A DNA stretch of 64,000 nucleotides. Origin: Bacteroidota bacterium. Its GTDB lineage: Bacteria > Bacteroidota > Bacteroidia > JACCXN01. Made by a program: the position numbers and the translations under genes. The notes under the pieces were generated by a model that worked only from the letters and a program-made list of their open reading frames with translations, did no database searches and had not been told where the DNA came from. The stretch is from assembly GCA_013696965.1 (NCBI GenBank), contig JACCXN010000072.1, forward strand, positions 1 to 64,000, written 5' to 3'. Below, piece by piece: positions 51,219 to 63,227 of the stretch. The first letter of the stretch is position 1. The number at the start of each line of letters is the position of its first letter.

Positions 51219-51688
51219 CTTAAAACCTCCAATAGCCTTCTTTCCAGGCCTGATTTGATTTGCTCAATAAATTTTTCAGGGGTAACCAAATACATAGTAT
51301 GAACATATATTATTTTTTTGTCATCAGAAACATCAATGCTTAAGGTGCCAGGGGTAAGGGTTATAAGATTTGCAAGCAAGGTTATTTCTAAATCCGATTC
51401 AACTGACAAGGGGACTGCAATGATTGCAGGTTGCATTTTAAATTTTGGAGTTATAATATCATAAGTAACTAATACATTAGCTTTTAACAATTCCCGTATA
51501 AAGTAAAAAATCAATCCGAAAGCACTGATTAACCTGGGGAAATAACGGGATGACTTTCCGTAACCTGTAGATATCCACAGCACAAAGAAACTCATTGCAA
51601 AACCCAAAATAAAGTTTTGATAAATAAACTCCCCTGTTAAAACAACCCAAACAAAAGTCAGTAATATGTTAGTTAAAAAGGATCTCAT
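51215..51688 (-). CDS. mrpE: Mrp antiporter subunit E
   Basis: This 157-residue subunit has two or three N-terminal helices and the family block [27 protein letters not shown] near the C-terminus. It is needed for assembly of the complex. A 121-base gap separates it from mrpD, the largest gap between mrpD and mrpG. Confidence 0.92.
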   Translation of the reverse strand: MRSFLTNILLTFVWVVLTGEFIYQNFILGFAMSFFVLWISTGYGKSSRYFPRLISAFGLIFYFIRELLKANVLVTYDIITPKFKMQPAIIAVPLSVESDLEITLLANLITLTPGTLSIDVSDDKKIIYVHTMYLVTPEKFIEQIKSGLERRLLEVLR

Positions 51689-51809
51689 AATAATTCTGGT
51701 AAATTCTTGAAACCAACTATTTTGTTCTTAAATTAAATCTCTTTTTATTCTCAAATTAAAAATTCAGTCTACACTTAGTTCTAAAAAATACAATTTATAA
51801 TTATTTAAC

Positions 51810-53321
51810 TTACTTTCCTAAAACCTCATTTATATAAATCTGAGGATCCATTAATTGTTCTGCTGCTCTTTGTGCAATTGAAATGGCAGTTTCAGCACCA
51901 AAGCTAATCAAACCTATTAAGATGCATAACCAGATTATTGGTCCAAATATCATTGCTTTTTTCATAAAATTAAATTGTTGATAATTTCCAATAGTATTGA
52001 GGCTTTCTTTAGGAGTAGTTTTCCAAAAAGCCTGAGTCCATATCTTAATCATAGAAAATAATGTTAGAACACTTACAATTAAGGAAATGGCAAGAATTGC
52101 ATATTGTTCCGTTTCAATGGCCGCTTTCATAAGTATAAATTTTCCCCAAAATCCTGAAAGTGGAGGTACACCAGCAAGTGAAAGTGCCGGAATCAGAAAC
52201 AAAATGGAAAGAAAGGGGAAAGCCTGGTACAATCCGCCAAGATAATACAATTGATAATGCCCTTTTATTTTATAAATAATTCCACTAACCAGGAATAAAG
52301 CATTTTTAACAATAATATTATGAAACATAAAATAAATAGCCCCAGCTAGTGCAAGGGGGGTGAAAATGGCTAGTCCCATAATCATATATCCTATTTGGGA
52401 TATAATATGGAAAGATAGCAACCTCCTTATTTCTGATTGTGCCACTGCACCCAAGACACCTGTTACCATGGTAAAACCAGCAATTACCAGGAGTATGAAA
52501 TGTGTAAAATCAATGTCGTGGATAAAAATAAGGGTAAAAATGCGAATTAAAGCATATGTACCAACCTTGGTAAGCAAACCCGCAAATATGGCAGAAACTG
52601 CTATGGGAGGGGTATGGTAAGATGCAGGAAGCCAATAAAACAATGGAAAAACAGCGGCCTTTATTCCAAATGCAATAATAAATAATACAGCCGCAATGTT
52701 TATTATTCCTTTATCTTCAAAGGCGGCCACTTTTACAGCAATATCAGCCATATTTAATGCACCGGTAATTCCATAAATCATCCCAACAGCAGTTAACAGC
52801 ATTATGGATGCAAATAAATTCAGAGTAACGTATTTAATTGCTCCCTCAAGCTGCGCCTTTTCACTTCCTAAAGCTATTAAAACAAACGAAGTGATGAGTA
52901 TTAATTCAAACCAGACATATAAATTAAACAAATCACCAGCTAAAAAGGCGCCTGAAATACCCATCATTAAAAAATAAAATAATGGAAAAAAACCATATTT
53001 TATCCTTTGCTTATCCATACTAACCATTGAGTATATTGCACCCCCTGACCCAAGAATTCCTGTAACAAGAATCATAATTGCACTATATAAATCTGCTACG
53101 AGTGTTATTCCAAAAGGGGCAGGCCAATTGCCTGACTGAAAAGTGATAATATCAAAATGATTTACCTGAAGAAAAAGATTAACAGTTGTTCCAAGAAAAA
53201 TCAATGCGCCAAAAATGTTTAACCATAGCTGTATTTTTTGTTTCCACCAGAAAAAAATGGATAAAATAGCCACAATACAAGGTACAACTATAGGAAGAAT
53301 AATACTTATATAACTATTCAT
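51810..53321 (-). CDS. mrpD: Mrp antiporter subunit D
   Basis: This 503-residue membrane subunit is related to NADH dehydrogenase ND2/ND4-type proton channels, with about 14 helices. Blocks include [16 protein letters not shown] (the conserved Glu region), [54 protein letters not shown] and [14 protein letters not shown]. It carries out ion translocation together with subunit A. It overlaps mrpC by four bases. Confidence 0.95.
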   Translation of the reverse strand: MNSYISIILPIVVPCIVAILSIFFWWKQKIQLWLNIFGALIFLGTTVNLFLQVNHFDIITFQSGNWPAPFGITLVADLYSAIMILVTGILGSGGAIYSMVSMDKQRIKYGFFPLFYFLMMGISGAFLAGDLFNLYVWFELILITSFVLIALGSEKAQLEGAIKYVTLNLFASIMLLTAVGMIYGITGALNMADIAVKVAAFEDKGIINIAAVLFIIAFGIKAAVFPLFYWLPASYHTPPIAVSAIFAGLLTKVGTYALIRIFTLIFIHDIDFTHFILLVIAGFTMVTGVLGAVAQSEIRRLLSFHIISQIGYMIMGLAIFTPLALAGAIYFMFHNIIVKNALFLVSGIIYKIKGHYQLYYLGGLYQAFPFLSILFLIPALSLAGVPPLSGFWGKFILMKAAIETEQYAILAISLIVSVLTLFSMIKIWTQAFWKTTPKESLNTIGNYQQFNFMKKAMIFGPIIWLCILIGLISFGAETAISIAQRAAEQLMDPQIYINEVLGK

Positions 53322-53686
53322 TCTCCGAATTCGATTAATTCCTGATCCGTTGTAATTAATTCATCCAAATCATCTGTTTGAGATCCCTGATAAACTTTTT
53401 TAATTAATACAATTGCAAAAGCTTGTACACCAAAACTAATAACTATAGCTGTTAAAATAAGTGCATGCGGAACAGGATCTGCGTAAAGTTCTTTAAGAAC
53501 TTCAGAAGATTCTTCAATAAGCGGTGGCGTTCCTCTGGTAATACGACTGATAACAAAAATAAATAAATTTGCGCCATGTGAAAGCAAAATTAAACCAATA
53601 ATAAGTTTAACTATACTCCTTCTAAGCATCATATACATTCCTCCGGCATAGAGTATTCCAACGATAACGGCTAAAAATAAATTCAT
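53318..53686 (-). CDS. mrpC: Mrp antiporter subunit C
   Basis: This 122-residue subunit is homologous to NuoK, with three helices. Blocks are [30 protein letters not shown] and [25 protein letters not shown]. It lies five bases from mrpB and overlaps mrpD. Confidence 0.94.
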   Translation of the reverse strand: MNLFLAVIVGILYAGGMYMMLRRSIVKLIIGLILLSHGANLFIFVISRITRGTPPLIEESSEVLKELYADPVPHALILTAIVISFGVQAFAIVLIKKVYQGSQTDDLDELITTDQELIEFGE

Positions 53687-53691
53687 ACTTT

Positions 53692-54099
53692 TTAATCTTC
53701 TGCAAGTGAAAAAACAATAGTATTGGTAACTCCAAATACAACAAGGAAAACACCAACATCAAACAACAATGGGGTACTAAGTTTTCCGAAGGCTGGAATA
53801 TGAAAATCTGACCATAATCCAGTTAAAAACGGCAATTGAAAAAACAAGGGCAGAATACCTGAGCCTACTGCGAAACTTAATCCTGTTGCAATGAATATTC
53901 CCGGTTTAACTTGTAATGTAGCAGTTGCATATTTTACTCCATTTGCAATTGTATATAAAGCAAATGCAGTTGAAGCTACCAATCCCCCTACAAATCCACC
54001 ACCGGGCTCATTGTGCCCTCTTATCAATAAAAAAATTGAAAACAATAGCAGCAATGGTAACAAAAACCTAGAAGCTGTTGTAAATAATTTTGATTTCAT
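53692..54099 (-). CDS. mrpB: Mrp antiporter subunit B
   Basis: This 135-residue MnhB-type subunit has four helices and the family block [21 protein letters not shown]. It follows mrpA with a gap of about 110 bases. Because mrpA already ends in a DUF4040/MrpB-like region, this is the standard group 1 layout with separate B. Confidence 0.94.
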   Translation of the reverse strand: MKSKLFTTASRFLLPLLLLFSIFLLIRGHNEPGGGFVGGLVASTAFALYTIANGVKYATATLQVKPGIFIATGLSFAVGSGILPLFFQLPFLTGLWSDFHIPAFGKLSTPLLFDVGVFLVVFGVTNTIVFSLAED

Positions 54100-54207
54100 T
54101 ATTAAAAGTTAAGTTTATCCTTGTTAAAAAATGGCGAACTGTTTAAAATTTTGTCTTAAAGTTAAATATTTGCGGTTATAAAATAGAATTGGTTAAAAAC
54201 GGATTTA

Positions 54208-56505
54208 TCATTGTTTTTCATCAAGCTTAAGTTTTAAAAGGGCATAAACACCTATTGCGGCAACCGCTAATACAGTAATTTCAACTAGTGTATCAAGACT
54301 TCTGAAATCAACCAGAATTACATTTACTACATTTCTTCCTTTTGCAAGCAAGTAACTATTTTGTGCAAAAAAAGTTCTTAATCCCGCATCTGAGGGCTTT
54401 GCTGAAACATAGAAAATTATAAATGTGAGTAAAGCTCCGGTTGTGAGTGCAATGAGCATATCCCTAATGCGCACATAAATAGTTGACATTGTTGAGAATG
54501 TTGGGAGTTTATAAAGTATCAAAACAAAAAGAATAACTGTAAGCGTATCAATTGTGAACTGAGTCATTGCAATATCAGGAGCGCCAAAAAGTACAAATAT
54601 CAGCGCAAGCCCATAACCAGCAAGACCAAGGGAGGCTACGGCCATTAATCTTGATTTTGTAATAACAATTGAAATTGATGCTATAACAATGGTAATTCCA
54701 AGAAAAAACTCGTAGATCATTAGATCTTTAAGATAAAATTCAATTGGAGGGGAAATATACATGAATAGGGTAATTACTAATAAAAGCAGCAAGAACAATA
54801 TTATAGCCAAAAGGTAATGCCTTAAATATCCATTTTGAATTGCCTTTGTTTGAAGCCAGGAAAATTTAAGCAAAGCATTTATTAATTGTTCATACCATTT
54901 TTCAGGCCCTATATTAAAAAGAATGTTTAAATATGGATTTTTTTTAAGTCTGTAAAGCCTAAGAAAATACAAACCAACCCCTAAGGTTACTGTCAACACA
55001 CTTAAAAACAACATTACATTTAATCCATGCCAGAGCTCTAATTGCACTTGTGTTTTAACATTCAAAATAGCACTAACTGATTGAGTAATGAAAACATTAG
55101 CCACTACTTGAGGAAAAACACCTGCAAAAAGGCCTGCCAGGGCTAGAACAGCGGGTCCAAACCAAAGTAAAAAAGGAACATTTAAAGGAAGCTTAGGGGC
55201 AGAAGTTTTACCCATAAAAGGTTTGATGCCAACTTGAATTGCAGTTACAACAAGTAGTATATTTGATAAAACAGCAAGTCCAATGAAAAAATAAGAGCTT
55301 TGTTCGCCAACTGCAATAGCAGCTTCGTAAATTAATTCCTTTCCAATAAACCCTATTAAAGGCGGTACACCTGAATAAGATAAGGCAGCAAAAATTCCTG
55401 CCAGGCCTACTAACGGCATATATTTAAACAGTCCTCCAAGCTTTGAAATATCCCTACTAGTAGTTAAATAATCTACATTTCCTACTACCAAAAACAAAGC
55501 GCCTTTATAAAGGGAATGAATAATTAAAAAGGACATTGCAGCTTTAATAGCAACTTCCCCTCCGATACCTATAAGCAGTACAAGCATTCCCAATGAGCTA
55601 ACAGTTGAGTAGGCCAGAATTTTTTTCATATCAGTTTGAAGTACTGCCATTATTGCCCCTGTAAGCATTGTTATAGCACCAATATTCATCAATAGATTAC
55701 TCCATAACACAGTTTCCCCTAAAACAGGGCTCAATCTTGCAAGTAAATAAATACCCACCTTAACCATTGTTGCTGAATGAAGGTATGCGCTAACAGGAGT
55801 TGGTGCAGCCATTGCATTTGGCAGCCAAAAATGAAAAGGAAACTGAGCTGATTTAGTAAATGCTCCAATAGAAACCAAAAGTAAAATTGGAACGTAAGCC
55901 CCATCAGTGCGAATAAACTGAGAATTATTCAACATTTCTGAAAGTTCATAAGTTCCTATCCTCTCACCCAGAATTATCATTCCTGCAAGCAACAATAAGC
56001 CTCCACCAGCTGTTACCAGCAAAGCTTGAAGGGCCGATTTTCTGGAATCTTCATCCTGATGTTTATGTCCGATAAGAAAAAAGGAACTAATGCTTGTAAT
56101 TTCCCAAAAAATAAATAAACAAATAATATTCCCTGCCAAAACAAGTCCAAGCATGGATGCCATGAAAAGCAGAATAAATAAATAAAATCTTCCAGCATGC
56201 TTGTCATTTTTCATGTATTCACTGGAAAAAAGCATAACCAGGAAACCGATGAAAGTAATCATAATAGCAAACAGTATACTTAGGCCATCTGCATAAAAAG
56301 AAATATTAATTTGCAAAACAGGTACCCAATTATAAAACTCAACTTCAGGATCGCCTTTAATAATTTGGGGTAAAAGAATAAGCAGGTAAATTAAAAAAAG
56401 CAATGGATAAAAGGAAAACATTACCAATGCTAGCCTTTTGGAAAATTTATATAAAGCAGGAGCAAGCAATGCAAGGGTTATTCCTAATATAATAAGAAAA
56501 AACAT
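54208..56505 (-). CDS. mrpA: Mrp antiporter subunit A
   Basis: This 765-residue ND5-like subunit is the largest of the complex. The N-terminal two thirds are a proton-channel domain with the blocks FILLFMASMLGLVLAGNIICLFIFWEITSISSFFLIG, AQFPFHFWLPNAMAAPTPVSAYLHSATMVKVGIYLLAR, LAYSTVSSLGMLVLLIG and LSYSGVPPLIGFIGKELIYEA. The C-terminal part (about 590-765) is the DUF4040/MrpB-like domain (VLFGAPDIAMTQFTIDTLTVILF; DFRSLDTLVEITVLAVAAIGVYALL). The enzyme exchanges Na+ or other monovalent cations for protons. It heads the operon. Confidence 0.95.
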   Translation of the reverse strand: MFFLIILGITLALLAPALYKFSKRLALVMFSFYPLLFLIYLLILLPQIIKGDPEVEFYNWVPVLQINISFYADGLSILFAIMITFIGFLVMLFSSEYMKNDKHAGRFYLFILLFMASMLGLVLAGNIICLFIFWEITSISSFFLIGHKHQDEDSRKSALQALLVTAGGGLLLLAGMIILGERIGTYELSEMLNNSQFIRTDGAYVPILLLVSIGAFTKSAQFPFHFWLPNAMAAPTPVSAYLHSATMVKVGIYLLARLSPVLGETVLWSNLLMNIGAITMLTGAIMAVLQTDMKKILAYSTVSSLGMLVLLIGIGGEVAIKAAMSFLIIHSLYKGALFLVVGNVDYLTTSRDISKLGGLFKYMPLVGLAGIFAALSYSGVPPLIGFIGKELIYEAAIAVGEQSSYFFIGLAVLSNILLVVTAIQVGIKPFMGKTSAPKLPLNVPFLLWFGPAVLALAGLFAGVFPQVVANVFITQSVSAILNVKTQVQLELWHGLNVMLFLSVLTVTLGVGLYFLRLYRLKKNPYLNILFNIGPEKWYEQLINALLKFSWLQTKAIQNGYLRHYLLAIILFLLLLLVITLFMYISPPIEFYLKDLMIYEFFLGITIVIASISIVITKSRLMAVASLGLAGYGLALIFVLFGAPDIAMTQFTIDTLTVILFVLILYKLPTFSTMSTIYVRIRDMLIALTTGALLTFIIFYVSAKPSDAGLRTFFAQNSYLLAKGRNVVNVILVDFRSLDTLVEITVLAVAAIGVYALLKLKLDEKQ

Positions 56506-56602
56506 ATTCTTGTATTTAAGTATTTAATCTATTTTCTGATGAGCTTATGCCTCTAATATACTGAAATTGCATATAAAAATGTAATCTTTTTAATTTTTAA
56601 TC

Positions 56603-56610
56603 TATATTTG
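56603..56610 (+). promoter_or_regulatory. possible -7 element (TATATTTG) of fabI
   Basis: TATATTTG matches TAnnTTTG and lies 35 bases before the fabI ATG, a good distance for the promoter. A -33 TTG is not obvious. Confidence 0.45.
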
Positions 56611-56644
56611 AAAATCCATTTTTTATACAAAAAATCATAAAACT

Positions 56645-57463
56645 ATGTCTAACAATTTATTAAAAGGAAAAAGAGGAATAATATTCGGAGCGCTTGATGA
56701 AAAATCCATTGCCTGGAAGGTTGCAGAAAGGGCTTATGAGGAAGGCGCAATATTTACATTAACAAATGCCCCAATAGCGTTAAGAATGGGAGCTATAAAT
56801 CAACTGGCTGAAAAATGTAAAACAACAGTTATTCCAGCTGATGCCACCTCGGTTGAAGATTTGGAAAACCTTTTTAAAGTATCCATGGAACAAATGGGGG
56901 GGAAGGTAGATTTCGTGTTGCATTCAATAGGAATGTCACCAAATGTTAGAAAAGGAAGACATTATACAGATAGTAATTATGAGTTTTTTCTTAAAACCCT
57001 TGACATTTCGGCATTGTCCTTTCATAAGGTATTACAAACTGCTATGAAACTTGATGCTATTAATGATTGGGGATCTGTTTTAGGTTTAAGTTATATTGCA
57101 GCGCAAAGAGTTTTTCCGGATTATAATGATATGGCAGATGCAAAATCCCTACTTGAATCTATTGCAAGAAGCTTTGGGTATCATTATGGCATAAAAAGGA
57201 AAATAAGGGTTAATACCATTTCACAATCTCCAACAGTTACAACAGCTGGAAGCGGGGTGAAGGGTTTTGAAAAGTTTTTTGATTATGCTAATAAAATGTC
57301 TCCTCTAGGAAATGCTCCGGCAGTAGATTGTGCTAATTTCTGTGTTTCTATGTTCTCAGACTTCACACGTTATGTAACTATGCAAAATTTGATGCATGAT
57401 GGTGGTTTTTCCAATACAGGGATAAGTGAGGAAGTAATGAACCATTTTGGTACAAATAAATAG
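56645..57463 (+). CDS. fabI: enoyl-[acyl-carrier-protein] reductase (NADH)
   Basis: This enzyme carries out the last step of fatty-acid elongation, reducing the trans-2-enoyl-ACP double bond. The 272 residues show an SDR fold of the FabI branch: N-terminal LKGKRGIIFGALDEKSIAWKVA, VDFVLHSIGMSP, and the Y-x6-K catalytic pair in YNDMADAK, then INTISQSPTVTTAGSGVKGF. It is transcribed towards clpC, and the two share a bidirectional terminator. Confidence 0.93.
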   Translation: MSNNLLKGKRGIIFGALDEKSIAWKVAERAYEEGAIFTLTNAPIALRMGAINQLAEKCKTTVIPADATSVEDLENLFKVSMEQMGGKVDFVLHSIGMSPNVRKGRHYTDSNYEFFLKTLDISALSFHKVLQTAMKLDAINDWGSVLGLSYIAAQRVFPDYNDMADAKSLLESIARSFGYHYGIKRKIRVNTISQSPTVTTAGSGVKGFEKFFDYANKMSPLGNAPAVDCANFCVSMFSDFTRYVTMQNLMHDGGFSNTGISEEVMNHFGTNK

Positions 57464-57492
57464 GGGAGAAGCAGATAAAATACGATAATCAA

Positions 57493-57549
57493 AATAGGTA
57501 TAAAAAAGAAACCCGGTCCAAATGGCCGGGTTTCTTTTTTATACCTATT
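57493..57549. terminator. bidirectional terminator between fabI and clpC
   Basis: A 24-bp perfect inverted repeat (arms 57493-57516 and 57526-57549) contains GAAACCCGG / CCGGGTTTC with A and T tracts on both sides and a 9-base loop. It serves fabI on the plus strand and clpC on the minus strand. Confidence 0.9.
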
Positions 57550-57566
57550 TGAATTAAATCTTAAAA

Positions 57567-60113
57567 CTAATCTTTTTCTTTCTCATCATCCGCCTTAGTT
57601 TTTCTTTTTTTAGGTTTAGTTATTTTAATTGAAATTTCAGTTTTTTCCTTGTCAAAATCAACAAGAATAGAATCACCTTCAGCAAGATTTGATTTTATTA
57701 TTTCCTCTGCAAGTGGATCTTCAATGTATTTTTGAACGGCCCTTTTTAAGTGACGAGCACCAAATGCTTCATCAAAACCTTTATCAGCAATGAAATCTTT
57801 AGCTTCTTCTGAAATTTTAATTTCATAACCTAGTTGAAGGATTCTTTTGAATAAGCTATTTAATTCAATATCAATAATTTTATGAATATCCTCTCTGGAC
57901 AAATGGTTAAACATCACAATATCATCAATCCTGTTAAGGAATTCAGGTGAAAATGCTTTTTTCAATGCACCTTCTACAACATTTTTAGCATAAACTTCAG
58001 ATCCCCCTTGTTTAGCCGAAGTAGAAAATCCTACTCCTTGTCCAAAATCCTTTAATTGACGAGAGCCAATGTTGGAGGTCATGATGATAATAGTGTTTTT
58101 AAAATCAATTTTTCTACCTAAACTATCTGTTAACTGTCCGTCATCTAGAGCTTGCAGTAAAAGGTTGAAAACATCAGGATGTGCTTTTTCAATTTCATCC
58201 AGCAATACAACTGCATAAGGTCTTCTTCTTACTTTTTCAGTAAGTTGTCCGCCTTCTTCGTAACCTACATATCCCGGAGGTGCTCCAACAAGCCTTGATA
58301 AGGCAAATTTTTCCATGTACTCACTCATGTCAATTCTAATGAGTGCATCTTCATTATCAAACAAATACCTTGAAAGCACTTTAGCAAGTTGTGTTTTTCC
58401 AACCCCGGTAGGGCCAAGGAAAATAAAAGAACCAATAGGTTTATTAGGATCCTTAAGTCCGGCACGATTTCGTTGAATAGCCTTTACAACTTTTTTCAAA
58501 GCCTCATCCTGTCCAATAACTGCCTCCCTCATCTCATCCATCATTTTTGAAAGCTTATTGCTTTCATTCTGTGCCACACGTTGCACAGGAATTCCACTCA
58601 TCATAGAAACAACTTCTGCAACATTGTCCTCACTTACAACTTCTCTATGTGTACGTGTTTCTTCTTCCCATGCTTTTTTTGCTGCTTCCAATTGTTCTTG
58701 CAACTGTCTTTCAGTATCCCTTAAACGAGCTGCTTCTTCATACTTTTGGCTTCTAACAACTTTGTTTTTTTGTTCTTTTATATCTTCAATTTTCTTTTCA
58801 ATCTCAATAACATTCTTTGGAACATTAATATTCTTAATATGAACCCGTGAGCCTGATTCATCCAGGGCATCAATGGCTTTATCTGGCAGATGCCTGTCGG
58901 TAATGTATCTTTGTGTTAAAGTAACACAAGCTGAAATGGCCTCATCAGTATAAACAACGTTGTGGTGATCCTCGTACTTGCTTTTAATGTTGTGAAGAAT
59001 TTGTATGGTTTCTTCAACAGAGGTTGGTTCAATCAATACTTTTTGAAACCTTCTTTCCAGCGCCCCGTCCTTTTCAATATACTGTCTGTATTCGTCAAGA
59101 GTGGTAGCTCCTATACATTGAATTTCGCCTCTTGCAAGGGCTGGTTTAAACATGTTGGAAGCATCAAGTGATCCAGAAGCACCACCCGCACCAATTATGG
59201 TATGAATTTCATCAATAAATAAAATAACATCAGGATTTTTCTCCAGTTCATTCATTACTGCTTTCATTCTTTCTTCAAACTGTCCACGGTATTTAGTACC
59301 GGCAACAAGAGAAGCCAAATCAAGAGAAACAATGCGCTTATCAAAAAGCACTCTGGATACTTTTCTTTGAACAATTCTTAAAGCAAGACCTTCTGCAATA
59401 GCGGATTTACCAACACCTGGCTCTCCAATTAAAATAGGATTGTTTTTCTTTCTGCGACTCAAAATTTGAGAAACCCTTTCAATTTCTTTTTCACGACCTA
59501 CAATAGGATCAAGTCTTCCCTCATCTGCTGCTTTAGTCAAATCTCTTCCAAAATTATCCAAAACGGGAGTCTTGGATTTGGAATCAGCCACTTTTTTTGC
59601 ACCACCTGAAAAACCGGAAGACTCTTCTGGATCATCATCATCAGCTTGATTTCCGGGCATTTCTGATTTCGGATTAAAATTATTCATAATATCTAATTCC
59701 TCCTTTACAAGTTCGTAAGTAATATTCATTTGATTAAGTGACCTGGTAGCAACGCTGTCTTCATCTTTTAAAATAGAAAGCAATAAGTGTTCTGTTCCAA
59801 TCACAGAACTTTTCATCAATTTGGCTTCAAGGTAGGTGATTTTCAATACTTTTTCTGCCTGCTTTACCAATGGAATATTGCCTGCAGCAGGACTTTTACC
59901 TGTGTTTACTTTTGTTGAATGTTCCACAGTTTTTCTTAAATCTGATAAATCAACATTAAGACTTTTCAATACTTTTATAGCCATTCCATCACCCTCTCTA
60001 ATAATTCCTAGCAAGAGATGTTCCGTACCTATATAATCATGTCCTAATCTTAAAGCTTCTTCTCTGCTAAAGTTAATTACCTCTTTAACACGTGGGGAAA
60101 ATTTCTGATCCAT
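57567..60113 (-). CDS. clpC: ATP-dependent Clp protease ATPase subunit ClpC
   Basis: This Hsp100 AAA+ unfoldase feeds substrates to ClpP. The 848 residues show two N-terminal Clp repeats ([25 protein letters not shown] and [21 protein letters not shown]), AAA1 with Walker [10 protein letters not shown] and Walker [11 protein letters not shown], a UVR motif ([15 protein letters not shown]) and AAA2 with [12 protein letters not shown] and [12 protein letters not shown] lysine/glutamate-rich tail follows. No mcsA/mcsB/ctsR neighbours are present. A TAAATTTG on the minus strand at 60233-60240 may be its -7 element. Confidence 0.97.
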   Translation of the reverse strand: MDQKFSPRVKEVINFSREEALRLGHDYIGTEHLLLGIIREGDGMAIKVLKSLNVDLSDLRKTVEHSTKVNTGKSPAAGNIPLVKQAEKVLKITYLEAKLMKSSVIGTEHLLLSILKDEDSVATRSLNQMNITYELVKEELDIMNNFNPKSEMPGNQADDDDPEESSGFSGGAKKVADSKSKTPVLDNFGRDLTKAADEGRLDPIVGREKEIERVSQILSRRKKNNPILIGEPGVGKSAIAEGLALRIVQRKVSRVLFDKRIVSLDLASLVAGTKYRGQFEERMKAVMNELEKNPDVILFIDEIHTIIGAGGASGSLDASNMFKPALARGEIQCIGATTLDEYRQYIEKDGALERRFQKVLIEPTSVEETIQILHNIKSKYEDHHNVVYTDEAISACVTLTQRYITDRHLPDKAIDALDESGSRVHIKNINVPKNVIEIEKKIEDIKEQKNKVVRSQKYEEAARLRDTERQLQEQLEAAKKAWEEETRTHREVVSEDNVAEVVSMMSGIPVQRVAQNESNKLSKMMDEMREAVIGQDEALKKVVKAIQRNRAGLKDPNKPIGSFIFLGPTGVGKTQLAKVLSRYLFDNEDALIRIDMSEYMEKFALSRLVGAPPGYVGYEEGGQLTEKVRRRPYAVVLLDEIEKAHPDVFNLLLQALDDGQLTDSLGRKIDFKNTIIIMTSNIGSRQLKDFGQGVGFSTSAKQGGSEVYAKNVVEGALKKAFSPEFLNRIDDIVMFNHLSREDIHKIIDIELNSLFKRILQLGYEIKISEEAKDFIADKGFDEAFGARHLKRAVQKYIEDPLAEEIIKSNLAEGDSILVDFDKEKTEISIKITKPKKRKTKADDEKEKD

Positions 60114-60440
60114 AATTTTTTATTCTATTGTTTATTATACTATTTTTTTAATTAATGTGTTTGATTAATTATAAATTAAAACGTTCTTTTTACGATTGAG
60201 GTATGTTAAATATAGTTAAAAATAAAACAACTCAAATTTAAAGAACAATTATTCTTGAAATAGTTTATTAATGGCTTTTTATCAACAGAATTTTGTTAGT
60301 AATTAAGTGCATTTTCACAATTGCCTGCATTAATTTTAACTATTTTCGGAACTTCAAAAAGCTTATAAATTTTATACAAATATAAGGATTTCTGAACATT
60401 TGCATTATGCTAATAAAAAACAATAAAATAATATAAAAAC
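60114..60440. other. divergent intergenic region between clpC and gyrA
   Basis: About 330 AT-rich bases without a gene. On the minus strand TAAATTTG (60233-60240) and TATATTTG (60377-60384) fit the -7 consensus and might serve clpC; the first gives a leader of about 110 bases. No clear plus-strand promoter for gyrA was fixed. Confidence 0.35.
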
Positions 60441-63026
60441 ATGGCAGAAGAAGAAGGAAAAATTATCAATATAAATATTGAGGATGAAATGAAAACCGCT
60501 TACATTGATTATTCAATGTCGGTAATTGTTTCCAGGGCTCTTCCTGATGTAAGAGACGGATTAAAGCCTGTTCATCGCAGAGTCCTTTACGGAATGCTGG
60601 ATCTTGGTGTTTTATCAAACCGTGCACATAAAAAATCTGCAAGGATAGTAGGTGAGGTTTTAGGTAAATATCATCCCCATGGTGATACATCGGTATATGA
60701 TGCTATGGTGCGTATGGCCCAGGAATGGTCACTTCGCTACCCTTTGGTAGACGGACAAGGAAACTTCGGTTCAATTGATGGTGATAGCCCTGCTGCAATG
60801 CGTTATACCGAAGCAAGATTGAAAAAAATTGCTGAGGAAATGGTTGCAGATATTGACAAGGAAACCGTTGATTTCAGGCTGAATTTTGATGATTCACTCG
60901 AGGAACCAACAGTTCTTCCTGCACGAATTCCTAATTTGTTAATTAATGGAGCTTCTGGTATTGCCGTTGGTATGGCAACTAACATGCCTCCGCATAATCT
61001 TACAGAGGTAATAAATGCAACAGTTGCATACATCGACAACAGGGAAATAGACATAGCTGGATTGATGCAATATGTTAAAGCTCCTGATTTTCCAACCGGA
61101 GGTACCATTTATGGTTATGAAGGGGTAAAAGATGCTTTTGAAACAGGGAGAGGGCGTGTTGTAATGCGTGCTAAATCTCATATTGAAAATGAAAATGGCA
61201 GAGATCAAATTGTTGTAACCGAAATACCTTATATGGTAAATAAGGCTGAAATGATTAAAAAAACAGCCGAGCTAGTAGAAGATAAGAAAATTGAAGGTAT
61301 ATCGGATATGCGCGATGAGTCGGACAGGGACGGTATGCGAATTGTATATGAGCTTAAGCGTGATGCAATTACCAATGTTGTATTAAACAAGTTGTTTAAA
61401 TACACCCAACTCCAAACTTCATTTAGTGTTAACAACATTGCCCTTGTAAAAGGAAGGCCAATGATGCTTAATTTAAAAGATATGCTTGTTCATTTTGTTG
61501 ATCACAGGCATGAAGTTGTTGTAAGAAGAACTCAATACGAACTAAAGGAAGCTCAAAAAAGGGCGCATATTCTTGAAGGATTATTAATTGCGCTTGACCA
61601 TTTAGATGAAGTAATTAAGCTAATTCGCGCTTCAAGAACCCCAGAAGATGCAAGAAACGGGCTAATGGGCCAGTTCGGGCTAAGTGAAATCCAAGCCAGG
61701 GCTATTCTTGATTTGAGATTACAAAAGTTAACCGGACTTGAACGCGATAATATTAAAGCAGAACATGCTGAGTTAATGAAGCAAATCAATTATTACCAGG
61801 AAATTTTAGGTAATGAAGGCCTAAGAATGGAAATTATAAAAACAGAATTAATCGAAATACGTGATAAATATGGTGATGAAAGAAGGACTGACATTGTATA
61901 TGCAGCTGATGATTTCCGTATTGAAGACATGATTGCTGATGAGGCTGTTGTTATTACTATTTCTCATCTTGGTTATATTAAAAGGACTGCTCTTTCAGAA
62001 TACCGTGTACAAAGCAGGGGAGGAAGAGGTTCTAAAGGCAGTGCCACGCGTGATGAGGATTTCCTTGAACATATATTCATTGCAACTGCCCATAACTATA
62101 TGCTTTTCTTTACTGAACAAGGCAAATGTTTTTGGTTAAGGGTATTTGAAATTCCTGAAGGAACTAAGACTTCAAAAGGAAGAGCCATTCAAAATTTAGT
62201 TAATATCGGGCCAGATGATAAGGTAAAGGCTTTTATTAATGTGAAGGATCTTACTGATCAGGAATATATCAAAAATAACTACATAATTATGTGTACCGAG
62301 AAAGGTGTGATTAAGAAAACCACACTTGAGGCTTATTCCAGGCCAAGGGTAAATGGTATTAATGCCATTACTGTTCGTGAAGGCGATCATTTACTTGGGG
62401 CAAGATTGACCAACGGTAAAAATGAAATTATTATGGCATTGCGTTCTGGTAGAGCAATCCGTTTTAATGAGGAGAAAGTTAGGCCAATGGGTAGAAATGC
62501 ATCAGGAGTAAGAGGAGTAAGGCTAAAGGATGAAAAAGATGCGGTAGTGGGTATGATATGCGTTTCTGATCTTACATCTACAGTTTTGGTTGTATCTGAA
62601 AAAGGATACGGAAAACGTACTGATGTAGAGGATTATAGAATTACTAACCGTGGAGGTAAAGGTGTTAAAACCTTGAATGTAACTGAAAAAACAGGTGAAC
62701 TAATTGCAATTAAACTTGTAAGCGATGAGGAAGATTTGATGATTATTACCAAGTCTGGTGTTGTAATCAGAACACCGGTTTCTGAATTAAGGGTAATGGG
62801 AAGAGCCACACAAGGGGTAAGGTTGATAAATTTAAAAGGTAATGCAAGTATAGCAGCAGTTACAAATGTTCCCCATGAGGATGAGGAGCAGGAAATAATT
62901 GTAACTGATGATGGAATTGTAGTGGATTTAGGACCATCAATTGACACAACACCTGATAATAATGGATCCAGTGGAAATGAACCTGAGACAGACGAATCAG
63001 AAGAAGAAAATCCAGAGGTTGAATAA
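60441..63026 (+). CDS. gyrA: DNA gyrase subunit A
   Basis: This type II topoisomerase subunit cuts and rejoins DNA to introduce negative supercoils. The 861 residues have the core ([30 protein letters not shown]), the catalytic Tyr122 in [10 protein letters not shown], and the quinolone-resistance region [11 protein letters not shown] with Thr at E. coli position 83 and Asp at 87. The C-terminal beta-pinwheel includes the GyrA box [10 protein letters not shown]. An acidic tail ([16 protein letters not shown]) ends the protein. A terminator follows. Confidence 0.97.
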   Translation: MAEEEGKIININIEDEMKTAYIDYSMSVIVSRALPDVRDGLKPVHRRVLYGMLDLGVLSNRAHKKSARIVGEVLGKYHPHGDTSVYDAMVRMAQEWSLRYPLVDGQGNFGSIDGDSPAAMRYTEARLKKIAEEMVADIDKETVDFRLNFDDSLEEPTVLPARIPNLLINGASGIAVGMATNMPPHNLTEVINATVAYIDNREIDIAGLMQYVKAPDFPTGGTIYGYEGVKDAFETGRGRVVMRAKSHIENENGRDQIVVTEIPYMVNKAEMIKKTAELVEDKKIEGISDMRDESDRDGMRIVYELKRDAITNVVLNKLFKYTQLQTSFSVNNIALVKGRPMMLNLKDMLVHFVDHRHEVVVRRTQYELKEAQKRAHILEGLLIALDHLDEVIKLIRASRTPEDARNGLMGQFGLSEIQARAILDLRLQKLTGLERDNIKAEHAELMKQINYYQEILGNEGLRMEIIKTELIEIRDKYGDERRTDIVYAADDFRIEDMIADEAVVITISHLGYIKRTALSEYRVQSRGGRGSKGSATRDEDFLEHIFIATAHNYMLFFTEQGKCFWLRVFEIPEGTKTSKGRAIQNLVNIGPDDKVKAFINVKDLTDQEYIKNNYIIMCTEKGVIKKTTLEAYSRPRVNGINAITVREGDHLLGARLTNGKNEIIMALRSGRAIRFNEEKVRPMGRNASGVRGVRLKDEKDAVVGMICVSDLTSTVLVVSEKGYGKRTDVEDYRITNRGGKGVKTLNVTEKTGELIAIKLVSDEEDLMIITKSGVVIRTPVSELRVMGRATQGVRLINLKGNASIAAVTNVPHEDEEQEIIVTDDGIVVDLGPSIDTTPDNNGSSGNEPETDESEEENPEVE

Positions 63027-63034
63027 TTCTTTTT

Positions 63035-63084
63035 AATACTAAAAGAGAGGTTGAATCTATGGATTCAGCCTCTTTTTTAGTATT
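63035..63084 (+). terminator. terminator of gyrA
   Basis: The inverted repeat AATACTAAAAGAGAGG...GAATC / GATTC...CCTCTTTTTTAGTATT (63035-63057 and 63062-63084) has a T run in its 3' arm and begins nine bases after the stop codon. Confidence 0.85.
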
Positions 63085-63227
63085 AATTTTTCAAAGACTA
63101 TGAAAATGGCATAAAAAGTGAGAACTTTAACACCTGAAATTAAAAACCCACGTTTGTAATTTTTAATTATTAAGATAAAGGAAGAATTAAAAAAGATTTT
63201 ATGGAATCAAAAACAAATAATTCAATT

